Shown here one piece after another: positions 1-7,432 of a stretch of 64,000 nucleotides of DNA. The stretch is from Nocardia vaccinii NBRC 15922. Lineage in GTDB: Bacteria; Actinomycetota; Actinomycetes; Mycobacteriales; Mycobacteriaceae. The DNA lies in contig NZ_BDCC01000035.1 in assembly GCF_001613305.1 (NCBI RefSeq), forward strand, positions 62,001 through 126,000. The letters run 5' to 3'. Every line of letters starts with the position of its first letter. Position 1 is the stretch's first letter. Under the pieces are notes generated by a model. That model worked only from the letters and a program-made list of their open reading frames with translations. It ran no database searches and was not told the DNA's origin. The position numbers and the translations under genes were made by a program.

Positions 1-558
1 ACCATCTCGGCCGATGTCACCAATCAGCCCTCGGGCCAGGCGATCGGCGACGCGAGCATCCGCCTCAAGGAAGGCGATCCGTTCACCAAGACCAAATTCC
101 TCGCGGTGGACAAGAAGATCTACGTCTCCAGCGACGGCACCAAGTACGTACCGGTCGGCGACACCCAGAAGGTCTACGACCCGGGCGTGATCCTGGACAA
201 GGACAAGGGCATCGCCAACGTCATCGCACACGTGAAGGATGCGAAGGCCGAATCCCGCGAGACGATCAACGGCGTGAACACCGTCAAGGTCTCCGGGACC
301 ATCGACCCCACCGTGATCGACCCGGTCGTGCCCAAGATCGGCGACAAGGTCCAGGGCAGCCTGCCGATCACCCTGTGGATCACCGATGTCGCGCCGCCGA
401 AGTCCTCGGCCGCCGCGACCACCCTGCCCTCGTCGGCCGCCTCCCCGGGCACCGGTCCGAACCTGGTGCAGGCTCAGGTGACCAAGGACAAGGGCACCGC
501 CACGATCGACCTGTCGAACTGGGCCAAGCCCGTCACCGTCACCAAGCCGGCCGGCTGA
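1..558 (+). CDS. LppX/LprG-family lipoprotein, 3' part
   Basis: The reading frame is open from the first base of the window, so the 5' end, signal peptide and lipobox lie outside it. The visible 185 residues resemble the C-terminal half of the LppX_LprAFG family: a beta-rich segment with the DKDKGIANVIAHVKDAK region, then ETINGVNTVKVSGTI and a final strand ending in PITLWITD. Members of this family are surface lipoproteins with a hydrophobic pocket that carry acylated lipids (LprG, LppX) across the mycobacterial envelope. A Ser/Ala/Pro-rich stretch (about residues 121-145 of the visible part) is inserted before the last strand and looks like a flexible loop. A long inverted repeat follows the stop. 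The next gene cluster concerns lipids or polyketides, so a carrier role there is possible but inferred. The family call is fairly sure; the member is not. Confidence 0.8.
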   Translation, partial: TISADVTNQPSGQAIGDASIRLKEGDPFTKTKFLAVDKKIYVSSDGTKYVPVGDTQKVYDPGVILDKDKGIANVIAHVKDAKAESRETINGVNTVKVSGTIDPTVIDPVVPKIGDKVQGSLPITLWITDVAPPKSSAAATTLPSSAASPGTGPNLVQAQVTKDKGTATIDLSNWAKPVTVTKPAG

Positions 559-878
559 TCCGCCGGAGCCGGTAGTTCGGATCATCCGAGCCGGTCCGGG
601 ATCGTGTGACGGCGGCACTGTGCTGTCGTCGCCTCCCGGACCGGCTCGCACATCGTTCCGCCACGTCTGTGCCGCATGCTCGCCGGTGAGTTCCGGCGGT
701 GTTCCGCGCCCGAATCCCGGCTCCGGAACACGATCTCGGCCCGCTTAAGGGATTATTCAGTCAAATACAAGGCGCCGCACGGAATCTGAACTTCGACGAC
801 GCTCGAACGCGACGCCTGCCGGAGCACCTGATCGGCAGCACGGCCTCGACGGGCCGATCAGACATGGAGGTAAGAGAG
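559..878. other. Intergenic region before the desaturase gene
   Basis: This 320-base gap holds the inverted repeat at 587-648. The desaturase frame stays open back to about 699, but the N-terminal extension it would add is low-complexity and unlike the cytochrome b5 family. The strong ribosome binding site GGAGG at 866-870 lies 8 bases before ATG 879. I therefore read 649-878 as promoter and leader. I could not pick a convincing -35/-10 pair. Confidence 0.4.
587..648 (+). terminator. Long inverted repeat after the lipoprotein gene
   Basis: Two perfectly complementary 15-base arms (587-601, CGAGCCGGTCCGGGA, and 634-648) enclose 32 bases that can form a smaller imperfect hairpin of their own. 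It begins 29 bases after the stop codon. There is no T-run after it, as is common for actinobacterial terminators. Termination is inferred from position and stability. Confidence 0.6.
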
Positions 879-2342
879 ATGACCGAGCGCCCGGAAGTGC
901 AGGAGCGGGAGTTCAGTCGACCTCCCATTCCCGACGGACCTCCGCCGGTCTCCAATGTCTGGATCTACAATGGCAAAGCTTACGATCTGAGCGATTGGAT
1001 TTCCAAGCATCCCGGCGGAGAATTCTTCATCGGCCGGACGAAGAATCGTGACATCACGTCCATCATCGGCTCGTACCACCGCGAACCGGAGCGGATCGCG
1101 CGGATGCTCGAGCGGTACTCGCTGGACCGCCAGGCCCTGCCCGAGGATGTCCATCCCAAGAACAACGCCCCGGACTTCCTGTTCACCGAGGGTTTCGACA
1201 GCTGGACCGATACGCCGAAGTACCGCTTCGACGACGAGAACGACCTCCTGCACAAGATCAAGGCGCGACTGCGCGAACCGAAACTCGCCGCGCGCCTGGA
1301 TCGAATGGACAAGCTGTTCAACATCGTCGCGATCGTGCTGACCATCGCCTATTTCGCGGTCGAGGGGCTACGCCTGTTCGAGCGCGACTGGATGCCGCTG
1401 CCGGTATTCGTCATCGCGATGGTGTTGCTGCGCAGTTCCCTGGCCGGATTCGGCCACTACGGAATCCACCGAGCCCAGAAGGGGCTCAACAAGATATTCA
1501 CCAACGCGTTCGATTTCAATTATGTGGCATTGTCTTTCGTGACCGCGGACGGCCACGCACTGCTGCATCATCCGCACACCCAGAGTGAAGTCGACATCAA
1601 GAAGAACGTCTTCACCATGATGATGCGCATACCGCGGATCTATCGAATTCCGGTGCACACCGTCCACAAGTTCGGGCACACGATCACCGGGATGACGATC
1701 CGCCTGCTGGACGTGTGCCGCCTGACCCGCAAGGTCGGTATCACGGACATGTACGGCACCTGGGGCGGCGCACTGCCGCATTTCATCGGCTCCTTCGCGG
1801 TGCGATTCCTGCTGTTGGGCGAGCTCGTCGCCTTCGCGGTTGCGGGCGACTTCTGGGCCTGGGCACTGCAATTCGCGATCACGCTGTGGATCAGCACCTT
1901 CCTGGTCGTGGCGAGCCACGACTTCGAGGAGGAGGTCGGCGAACTGCCCGAGGCCGATAGCGAGGACTGGGCGGTCAACCAGCTCGAACAGGCCTACGAC
2001 CTGACCGTGGTCGGGAACCGCTACGTCGACTGCTTCCTGTCCGCCGGGCTGAGCTCGCACCGCGTCCACCACGTATTGCCGTTCCAGCGCAGCGGTTTCG
2101 CCAATATCGCCACCGAGGATGTCGTGCGCGAAGAGGCGGCGAAATTCGGCGTCGAATGGCTTCCGGCGAAGAGTTTCTTCACCGACCGTTTCCCGAAGCA
2201 GTGCCGCACCTATCTGCTCGCCCCCTCACGCGATGCGCAGGAACGCAATTGGGGATTCGTCCGCGAGCATCTGGCGCCGGACGCGCTCAAGACCTGCGCG
2301 GTCTACATGGTGCAGGGATTCACCGGAATCGGAACGGTGTAA
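879..2342 (+). CDS. Cytochrome b5 domain / fatty acid desaturase fusion
   Basis: This 487-residue protein has an N-terminal cytochrome b5-like haem domain (about residues 25-85) with the HPGG motif (His44) and a second candidate axial His in GSYHR (His67). A membrane desaturase domain follows, with hydrophobic segments near residues 145-185 and 300-345. Its histidine boxes are HYGIH, HALLHH with HPHT just after, and HRVHH close to the C terminus. This architecture is that of front-end type acyl-lipid desaturases, in which the fused cytochrome b5 delivers electrons to a di-iron centre in the membrane. I chose ATG 879 because GGAGG sits 8 bases upstream; ATG 864 is also in frame. It lies 65 bases before a type III PKS gene on the same strand, so it may desaturate the acyl starter or the finished product. 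Substrate and position of the double bond cannot be read from the sequence. Confidence 0.85.
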   Translation: MTERPEVQEREFSRPPIPDGPPPVSNVWIYNGKAYDLSDWISKHPGGEFFIGRTKNRDITSIIGSYHREPERIARMLERYSLDRQALPEDVHPKNNAPDFLFTEGFDSWTDTPKYRFDDENDLLHKIKARLREPKLAARLDRMDKLFNIVAIVLTIAYFAVEGLRLFERDWMPLPVFVIAMVLLRSSLAGFGHYGIHRAQKGLNKIFTNAFDFNYVALSFVTADGHALLHHPHTQSEVDIKKNVFTMMMRIPRIYRIPVHTVHKFGHTITGMTIRLLDVCRLTRKVGITDMYGTWGGALPHFIGSFAVRFLLLGELVAFAVAGDFWAWALQFAITLWISTFLVVASHDFEEEVGELPEADSEDWAVNQLEQAYDLTVVGNRYVDCFLSAGLSSHRVHHVLPFQRSGFANIATEDVVREEAAKFGVEWLPAKSFFTDRFPKQCRTYLLAPSRDAQERNWGFVREHLAPDALKTCAVYMVQGFTGIGTV

Positions 2343-2407
2343 ACAGATTCCGCAATCACCGCGCCACGATTCCGGCGCGTGAATGTTTCATCAGAAGGGG
2401 AGATTTC

Positions 2408-3607
2408 GTGAGCTATACCACATTCGATGCGGGGGGCGCGCACCCGGACGGGGCGATCCGGCCCGGGGCAACCGGTGAGCATGGGCTCGCCCAGTTGCCG
2501 CCCGCGCCGCCGACCACGGTGGGAGTCATCGAATCCATCGCCACCGGCGCGCCCGGCCGGGTCATGGACCAGGCCGCCTCCGCCGAGCAGGTTGCCGCGC
2601 TGTTCGCCGATCCCGCACAGCGGGCGCGCATTCCGAGGATCTACGCGAAGACGATGGTGCAGACCCGGCAGCTCGCGGTCGATCCGCTCGACCCGGAATT
2701 CCTCGAATTCAGCCGCGAACCCGCGACGATTCGCGATCGGATGAATCTGTTCTTCCGGCACGCGGTTCCGCTCGCGGTCGACGTCGCCGGACGCGCGGTG
2801 GCGGGTCTGGACGATTCGGCCGAGGAGATCGGGCAGCTGATCTTCGCCACCAGCACCGGATTCATCGCGCCCGGGGTGGACGTCGCGGTGGTCAAACAGC
2901 TGGGCCTGTCCCCCGCCGTGGGCCGGGTGATGGTGAATTTCATGGGCTGCGCAGCGGCGATGAACGCCATGCGCACCGCCGTGGATTACGTTCGCGCACA
3001 TCCGGATAAGAAGTCGCTGGTGATCTGCCTCGAGCTGAGCTCGGTCAACGCCGTGTTCGACGACGACATCAACGACGTGATCACACACAGCCTTTTCGGC
3101 GACGGCTGCGGCGCGGTCGTCATCGGGGCGGGGCAGGTGCACCAGCCTCTCGCGCCTGGCCGGGTGGTGATCCGCGACAGCTTCAGTCATCTGCTCGACG
3201 ACGCCGAGGACGGCATCGTGCTGGGCGTCAACCATCACGGCATCACCTGCGAGCTGTCCGAACAGCTGCCCCGCTACATCTACACCGGGGTCGATCCGGT
3301 CATTGGAAAAATGCTGGACCGCAACGGGTTACGGAAATCCGACGTTGATCTGTGGGCCATCCACCCGGGTGGGCCCAAGATCATCGAGGAGTCCGCGCGG
3401 TCCCTGGGCATCCCGGCCGAGCAGGCCGCGCCGAGCTGGGATGTGCTCGCCCGGTACGGAAATATGCTCAGTGCCTCGCTGATCTTCGTCCTCGAGGAGA
3501 TGGTCCGGGCCGGATCCACCGCGAAGCCGATATCCACCGGAGTCGCCTTCTCCTTCGCGCCCGGAGTCACGCTCGAGGGCATGATCTTCGACATCATCCG
3601 CCGCTAG
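2408..3607 (+). CDS. Type III polyketide synthase (chalcone/stilbene synthase family)
   Basis: The 399-residue protein matches the homodimeric thiolase-fold type III PKS family and has its usual length. The catalytic triad is in place: Cys181 in VNFMGC, His319 in WAIHPGG and Asn352 in RYGNMLS. The C-terminal GFAFSFAPG-type loop appears as GVAFSFAPGVTLEGM. These enzymes condense an acyl-CoA starter with malonyl-CoA and cyclise to pyrones or resorcinols; actinobacterial members often take fatty acyl starters. Start is GTG 2408, with AAGGGGAG at 2395-2402. The frame is open far upstream, but that part overlaps the desaturase gene and is spurious. It is flanked by a desaturase (65 bases upstream) and an ABC exporter (55 bases downstream) in the same direction, suggesting one operon for a lipid-derived polyketide. 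Confidence 0.92.
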   Translation: MSYTTFDAGGAHPDGAIRPGATGEHGLAQLPPAPPTTVGVIESIATGAPGRVMDQAASAEQVAALFADPAQRARIPRIYAKTMVQTRQLAVDPLDPEFLEFSREPATIRDRMNLFFRHAVPLAVDVAGRAVAGLDDSAEEIGQLIFATSTGFIAPGVDVAVVKQLGLSPAVGRVMVNFMGCAAAMNAMRTAVDYVRAHPDKKSLVICLELSSVNAVFDDDINDVITHSLFGDGCGAVVIGAGQVHQPLAPGRVVIRDSFSHLLDDAEDGIVLGVNHHGITCELSEQLPRYIYTGVDPVIGKMLDRNGLRKSDVDLWAIHPGGPKIIEESARSLGIPAEQAAPSWDVLARYGNMLSASLIFVLEEMVRAGSTAKPISTGVAFSFAPGVTLEGMIFDIIRR

Positions 3608-3662
3608 TGCGCCGCGACCCCGCCCGAGTCCTCGGACTGCCCGAGCCGAAAGACGCAGCATC

Positions 3663-5627
3663 ATGCAACTCATCCGTTTTCTGATCTCGATTTCCTGGGT
3701 GCGGATCACCACCGTCATCGCCGCCGGACTGGTCTGCGGCGTGGCGAACACCTATCTGGTGACATTGATCCGGGGGGTCGTGTCACCACCACCGCATCCG
3801 CCGGTCACCATCACCAGTTTCGTACTGGCCGGTGTGGTCATCCTGGTCAGCGGCGTGTTGTCGCAACTGCTGCTGATCCGGTTGGCCCAGGACGCGATCT
3901 ACCGGCTGCGCGCGGACCTGAGCACCGGAATCGTCTCCGCCCCACTGGAACACCTGGAGCGCCTGGGCACGCACCGCCTCATGGCGACGCTGACCGAGGA
4001 TGTGCGTTCACTGTCCGAGGCGGTCACGGCGATTCCGAGCATCTGCGTCGACGTGGCGACCATCGTGGGATGTTTCGTCTTTCTGGCGATCGTGTCCGGC
4101 CCGATCTTCGCCGTGACGATCGCGGGCACGCTGCTCGGAATCGCCTGTGTCGAACTGGTTCTCAAGCGGGTGCGGGTGCTGTACCGGGCCGCGCGCGAGC
4201 ACGAGGACGGGCTGCTCGGCTCGTTCCAGGCGGTCACCCTCGGCATCAAGGAACTCAAACTGCACCGTGGTCGTCGGCGCGACTTCATGGATCGGCACCT
4301 GCTCGGATCGGCCCGGGACGTCCGGGCCCGCAATGTGCAGGCGGGCTCGAAATTCTCGCTGGCACAAGGCTTCGGGCAGCTGTTGCAGCTGGGCACCATG
4401 GCGGTGATCCTGTTCGTTCTGGCCTCGGCGCTGCATCTGTCGCTGGATGTGATGGTCGGCTACGTCCTGGTGACGACCTTCCTGGCGATGCCGATGCAGA
4501 ACTTCATGCATCGCATTCCGGACCTGGTTCGCGGCGACGTCGCGCTGGCGAAGATCCGCACTATGAACCTCTCCATGGAGACGTTGCACGACGAGGAGTC
4601 GCTGCCGTATACCGAGCGGCCCCCTGCGGGCCGAGTGCCGCTGGTGCTGACGAACGTCGGCTACAGCTACCGGACCGAGGCGCCGCCGCCGGTGCCGCCG
4701 ATTCCGGGGGCGCCGCCCCCGCCCGGTATGCCGCCGATGCTCGGCGGTCCCGGTCGTGGCGCGAAACGCGCGCGCGGTGGGCATCCCGCGGGCCCGCCCG
4801 GTGGGCCCCCCGCGCACAATGGTCGGCCCGCGAACGCACCCGAAGGGCGACCGGCTGGCGCGCCACTTCCTCCGCCGCCCGGTGCCCGGCCGCCCGGTGG
4901 TGCTCGTCCGGATGTCAACGGGCGGCGGCATCTGGATCACCGCCGGCCGGACGATCGGCCGGTGCCGGTGGCCCCGCCGCCGGGTGGTCCGGTCGAGCCC
5001 GGTGACGATGGTTCGGGCTTCGCGCTCGGCCCACTGGACCTCGTGTTCGAACCCGGTCAGATCAGCTTCGTCATCGGCGGCAACGGCAGCGGCAAATCGA
5101 CTCTGGCCAAACTGATCACGGGCCTCTACGTGCCGCGGACCGGTTCGATCTCACTCGGTGACGAGCGGATCGATCACGAGAACATCGAGTGGTTCCGGCA
5201 GAACTCCTCGGCGGTGTTCACCGATTTCCATCTGTTCGAGGACTATCTGGGCTTCGACCGCCCGGGAATCGACGAGGAGGTGCGCGGATATCTGGAAGAG
5301 TTGCAGATCGCGCACAAGGTGACCGTGCAGGACGGGAAGCTGTCCACCATCGCCCTGTCACAGGGACAGCGCAAACGCCTGGCCCTGCTCACCGCGCTGC
5401 TCGAGGATCGCCAGATCTACATCTTCGACGAATGGGCGGCCGATCAGGAACCCCGGTTCCGCGAGGTGTTCTACACCGAGATCCTGGCGGGACTGAAACG
5501 TCGCGGTAAGACGATCATCGTCATCACCCACGACGACCGGTATTTCGACTGCGCCGATCAGATCATCAAGCTGGACTTCGGCAAGGTCGTGGAGGCGGCC
5601 GCGTCCGCCGGGGCCGCCACTCGCTGA
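3663..5627 (+). CDS. Cyclic-peptide-type ABC exporter with Pro/Gly-rich linker
   Basis: This 654-residue fused permease-ATPase has about six membrane segments in residues 1-300 and a nucleotide-binding domain from about residue 450. Walker A is GGNGSGKS (about residue 475), the signature is ALSQGQRKR, and Walker B is IYIFDEWAADQEP, followed by an ITHDD switch His. The DEWAADQ form is characteristic of the cyclic peptide / siderophore exporter family (PvdE, SyrD type) rather than ordinary lipid flippases. Between the two domains lies a low-complexity insert rich in Pro, Gly, Arg and Ala (about residues 335-455), not usual for the family. It follows the type III PKS gene by 55 bases, so its cargo is probably the PKS product, which is inference. 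Start ATG 3663 has only a weak upstream GAAAG. Confidence 0.88.
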   Translation: MQLIRFLISISWVRITTVIAAGLVCGVANTYLVTLIRGVVSPPPHPPVTITSFVLAGVVILVSGVLSQLLLIRLAQDAIYRLRADLSTGIVSAPLEHLERLGTHRLMATLTEDVRSLSEAVTAIPSICVDVATIVGCFVFLAIVSGPIFAVTIAGTLLGIACVELVLKRVRVLYRAAREHEDGLLGSFQAVTLGIKELKLHRGRRRDFMDRHLLGSARDVRARNVQAGSKFSLAQGFGQLLQLGTMAVILFVLASALHLSLDVMVGYVLVTTFLAMPMQNFMHRIPDLVRGDVALAKIRTMNLSMETLHDEESLPYTERPPAGRVPLVLTNVGYSYRTEAPPPVPPIPGAPPPPGMPPMLGGPGRGAKRARGGHPAGPPGGPPAHNGRPANAPEGRPAGAPLPPPPGARPPGGARPDVNGRRHLDHRRPDDRPVPVAPPPGGPVEPGDDGSGFALGPLDLVFEPGQISFVIGGNGSGKSTLAKLITGLYVPRTGSISLGDERIDHENIEWFRQNSSAVFTDFHLFEDYLGFDRPGIDEEVRGYLEELQIAHKVTVQDGKLSTIALSQGQRKRLALLTALLEDRQIYIFDEWAADQEPRFREVFYTEILAGLKRRGKTIIVITHDDRYFDCADQIIKLDFGKVVEAAASAGAATR

Positions 5628-5667
5628 ATCTCCTCGGCCCGCAACGATACCCGGCACGCACAGCAGA

Positions 5668-5684
5668 CCACCGTCCCTCGGTGG
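5668..5684. terminator. Small hairpin between convergent genes
   Basis: A perfect 6-base inverted repeat (CCACCG, 5-base loop, CGGTGG) lies in the 255-base gap between the exporter gene and the convergent hydrolase gene. It is short and lacks a T-run, so a terminator role is only a suggestion. I see nothing else in this gap. Confidence 0.25.
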
Positions 5685-5882
5685 CCGGATCGCCGTCGAG
5701 ATCCGCGGCCGAGCGAGACCACATTTCGCTGGGCCCAACCGAATAGTGATCGCCGCAAGGGTATTCCGCTGCCCGTGTGCGGTTGGACCGCCGTATCAAC
5801 CCGACTTGCGCGGCGGCCGTAGCCGGCGATGGAGCTGCCGAATCGGGGCACAAAGCGCGGAAGCCGACGTACGTGCAGGCTG

Positions 5883-6821
5883 TCACTTGGATTCCAGTCG
5901 TCCCAGCGGATGTGCATCGGCGAGGACGGATCTTGCTGTCTCCCAGTCGGTGTGGTCGATCGCGGTGACGTGGCGGAGGAAGGCGAGGGTGACATGCTGG
6001 ACGAGCGCGACCCGGCCGGGGTCCTCGTCAGTGGTCTCCGCCACCTGGTAACCGGAGATGCCGCCGAGAAAATGTTCGCCGCCGTAGACGGTGAGCAGGC
6101 TCTTGGGGCCGTGACCGAGGGTGTAGGGGTCGGTCGTCCAGGCCGGTCCCCGAGTGGAGAGCGGGAGGTCGTCCTTGTCTCCGGCGACCACCAGCCCGGG
6201 GGCGGTGATGTGGGAAAAGTCCTGATCACGCAGCCACGGAAGGTGCTCCTGGGCAAAGGGAGTCAGCTCGTCACCGCCCTTGCCCGCGGTGGCCAGCTGG
6301 ATACTGGCCATGACCCGAGGGTCGGACAGATCCTCGGTGACGCCGGTCTGCGGGTCCTCGACCCGCAGACCCACAAGGATGCCCGCGGTCTGACCGCCGA
6401 AGGAGTGCCCCGCCGCGACGATGCGGCCGTGGTCGACCCGGCCGGCCAGGCCCGGCACGGACGCCTCGAGGGTGCCGAGCTCATCCAGGATGCGCCGCAT
6501 GTCTTGGACGCGGTAGCGCCACAGCTGGGGCTTGCGGGGATCGTCCGGGGCGATGGTGAGCTGCTTGGAGTCGAGGTGGGTGGCTTGGATGACGACGAAG
6601 CCGTGAGCGGCCCAGTGGTCGACCAGCGGCGCGTAGCCGTCCAGGTTCGAGCCGAACCCGTGCGCGAACAGCACGATCGGCAGATCGGCGCCGGTGACCG
6701 GGGCACAGATGCGTACGTGCAGGTCCTCCCCGCGCTCCGGGGCGGGCAGTACGAGCGGCCGGACCGCGACTGTCGGGGTGGAGTCGGGACCGGTGAGACC
6801 GGTCATCTGATACGTGGTCAT
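5883..6821 (-). CDS. Alpha/beta hydrolase (PET-hydrolase/chlorophyllase-like)
   Basis: A 312-residue soluble alpha/beta hydrolase. The oxyanion region is FAHGFGSNLDGY, the nucleophile Ser is in GHSFGG, the acid is probably in VVAGDKDD, and the His is in YGGEHFLGG. This arrangement resembles the dienelactone hydrolase / polyester-hydrolase-like superfamily; no secretion signal is visible, so it is probably cytoplasmic. Start ATG 6821 has GAAAGTG upstream on its strand. It is transcribed away from a MerR-type regulator gene, and a dyad at 6903-6916 lies between the two, so it is probably that regulator's target. The natural substrate is unknown. Confidence 0.8.
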   Translation of the reverse strand: MTTYQMTGLTGPDSTPTVAVRPLVLPAPERGEDLHVRICAPVTGADLPIVLFAHGFGSNLDGYAPLVDHWAAHGFVVIQATHLDSKQLTIAPDDPRKPQLWRYRVQDMRRILDELGTLEASVPGLAGRVDHGRIVAAGHSFGGQTAGILVGLRVEDPQTGVTEDLSDPRVMASIQLATAGKGGDELTPFAQEHLPWLRDQDFSHITAPGLVVAGDKDDLPLSTRGPAWTTDPYTLGHGPKSLLTVYGGEHFLGGISGYQVAETTDEDPGRVALVQHVTLAFLRHVTAIDHTDWETARSVLADAHPLGRLESK

Positions 6822-6902
6822 ACGACTGTCACTTTCGGGTGTGATGCGTGCGGCGGTTCAGGCGGAATCCCGGTGCAGGGGCACGCCGAATACGCTAAAA
6901 GT

Positions 6903-6916
6903 TGACGTTGGCGTCA
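6903..6916. promoter_or_regulatory. Inverted repeat, likely MerR-family operator
   Basis: TGACG-TTGG-CGTCA is a perfect 5+5 dyad in the gap between the hydrolase and the MerR-type gene. On the minus strand the outer arm supplies a CTGACG -35-like box, and TATTCG can be found 19 bases further, the overlong spacing typical of MerR-activated promoters. On the plus strand TTGACG overlaps the other arm. Binding is inferred from position and symmetry. Confidence 0.5.
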
Positions 6917-6955
6917 GAGGCAAGCTGTTGTGTCGAAGGTCATATGGAGCTGAGA

Positions 6956-7336
6956 ATGCGCATCGGAGAACTCGCCCGCCGGACCGGCGTCACTCCTCGT
7001 GCGCTGCGGTACTACGAGGAGCAGAACCTGCTCACCGCCGAGCGCAGCGACAGCGGGCAGCGCCACTATCCGGAAACCGCCGTCGACCGGATCCGCCTGA
7101 TCCAGGAGCTGTATACCGCTGGTCTGTCCAGTAAGACCATCGCCGAGCTCACGCCGTGCGTCGTCGACGGCCAGGCGACACCCGAACTGCTCGCCCGCCT
7201 GGCCATGGAGCGTGATCACATCGCCCGGCGCATCGCGGACCTCGCACACACCCGAAACCGGCTCGACGCGGTCATTGCCGGTGCCACCGCCAACATGCAC
7301 ACCGGCACTCCCTGCCGGAAAGGGACCCTCGCCTGA
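6956..7336 (+). CDS. MerR-family transcriptional regulator
   Basis: A 126-residue regulator opening with the MerR winged helix (MRIGELARRTGVTPRALRYYE), followed by the second DNA-contacting wing (QRHYPETAVDRIRLIQ) and a dimerising coiled coil. The C terminus is short, with isolated Cys residues near residues 67 and 120, too few to name a metal-binding site. ATG 6956 has GGAG 6 bases upstream. ATG 6944, with GAAGG, is an equally possible start adding MELR. It is divergent from the hydrolase gene and shares the dyad at 6903-6916, which suggests control of that gene and of itself. The ligand is unknown. Confidence 0.85.
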   Translation: MRIGELARRTGVTPRALRYYEEQNLLTAERSDSGQRHYPETAVDRIRLIQELYTAGLSSKTIAELTPCVVDGQATPELLARLAMERDHIARRIADLAHTRNRLDAVIAGATANMHTGTPCRKGTLA

Positions 7337-7432
7337 TACGGCTGCCGACTTCGGTTGCGGGGCAGGACAAGAACTGTGCGTGCCGAAGTCCGCGAACGAC
7401 GTCGGTGTACTACCCACCTGGTCGGGTGGTGC

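Noticed and set aside
699..878. 60-codon N-terminal extension of the desaturase
   Set aside because: ATG 879 has a well-spaced GGAGG; the extension has no similarity and overlaps the leader region.
4665..5035. CRISPR-like or tandem DNA repeat in the exporter gene
   Set aside because: The repetitiveness is irregular GC-rich codon use for Pro, Gly and Arg; there are no equal-length repeats with unique spacers.
5829..6905. Plus-strand frame over the hydrolase gene
   Set aside because: It overlaps the alpha/beta hydrolase with its complete catalytic motifs and crosses the MerR operator.
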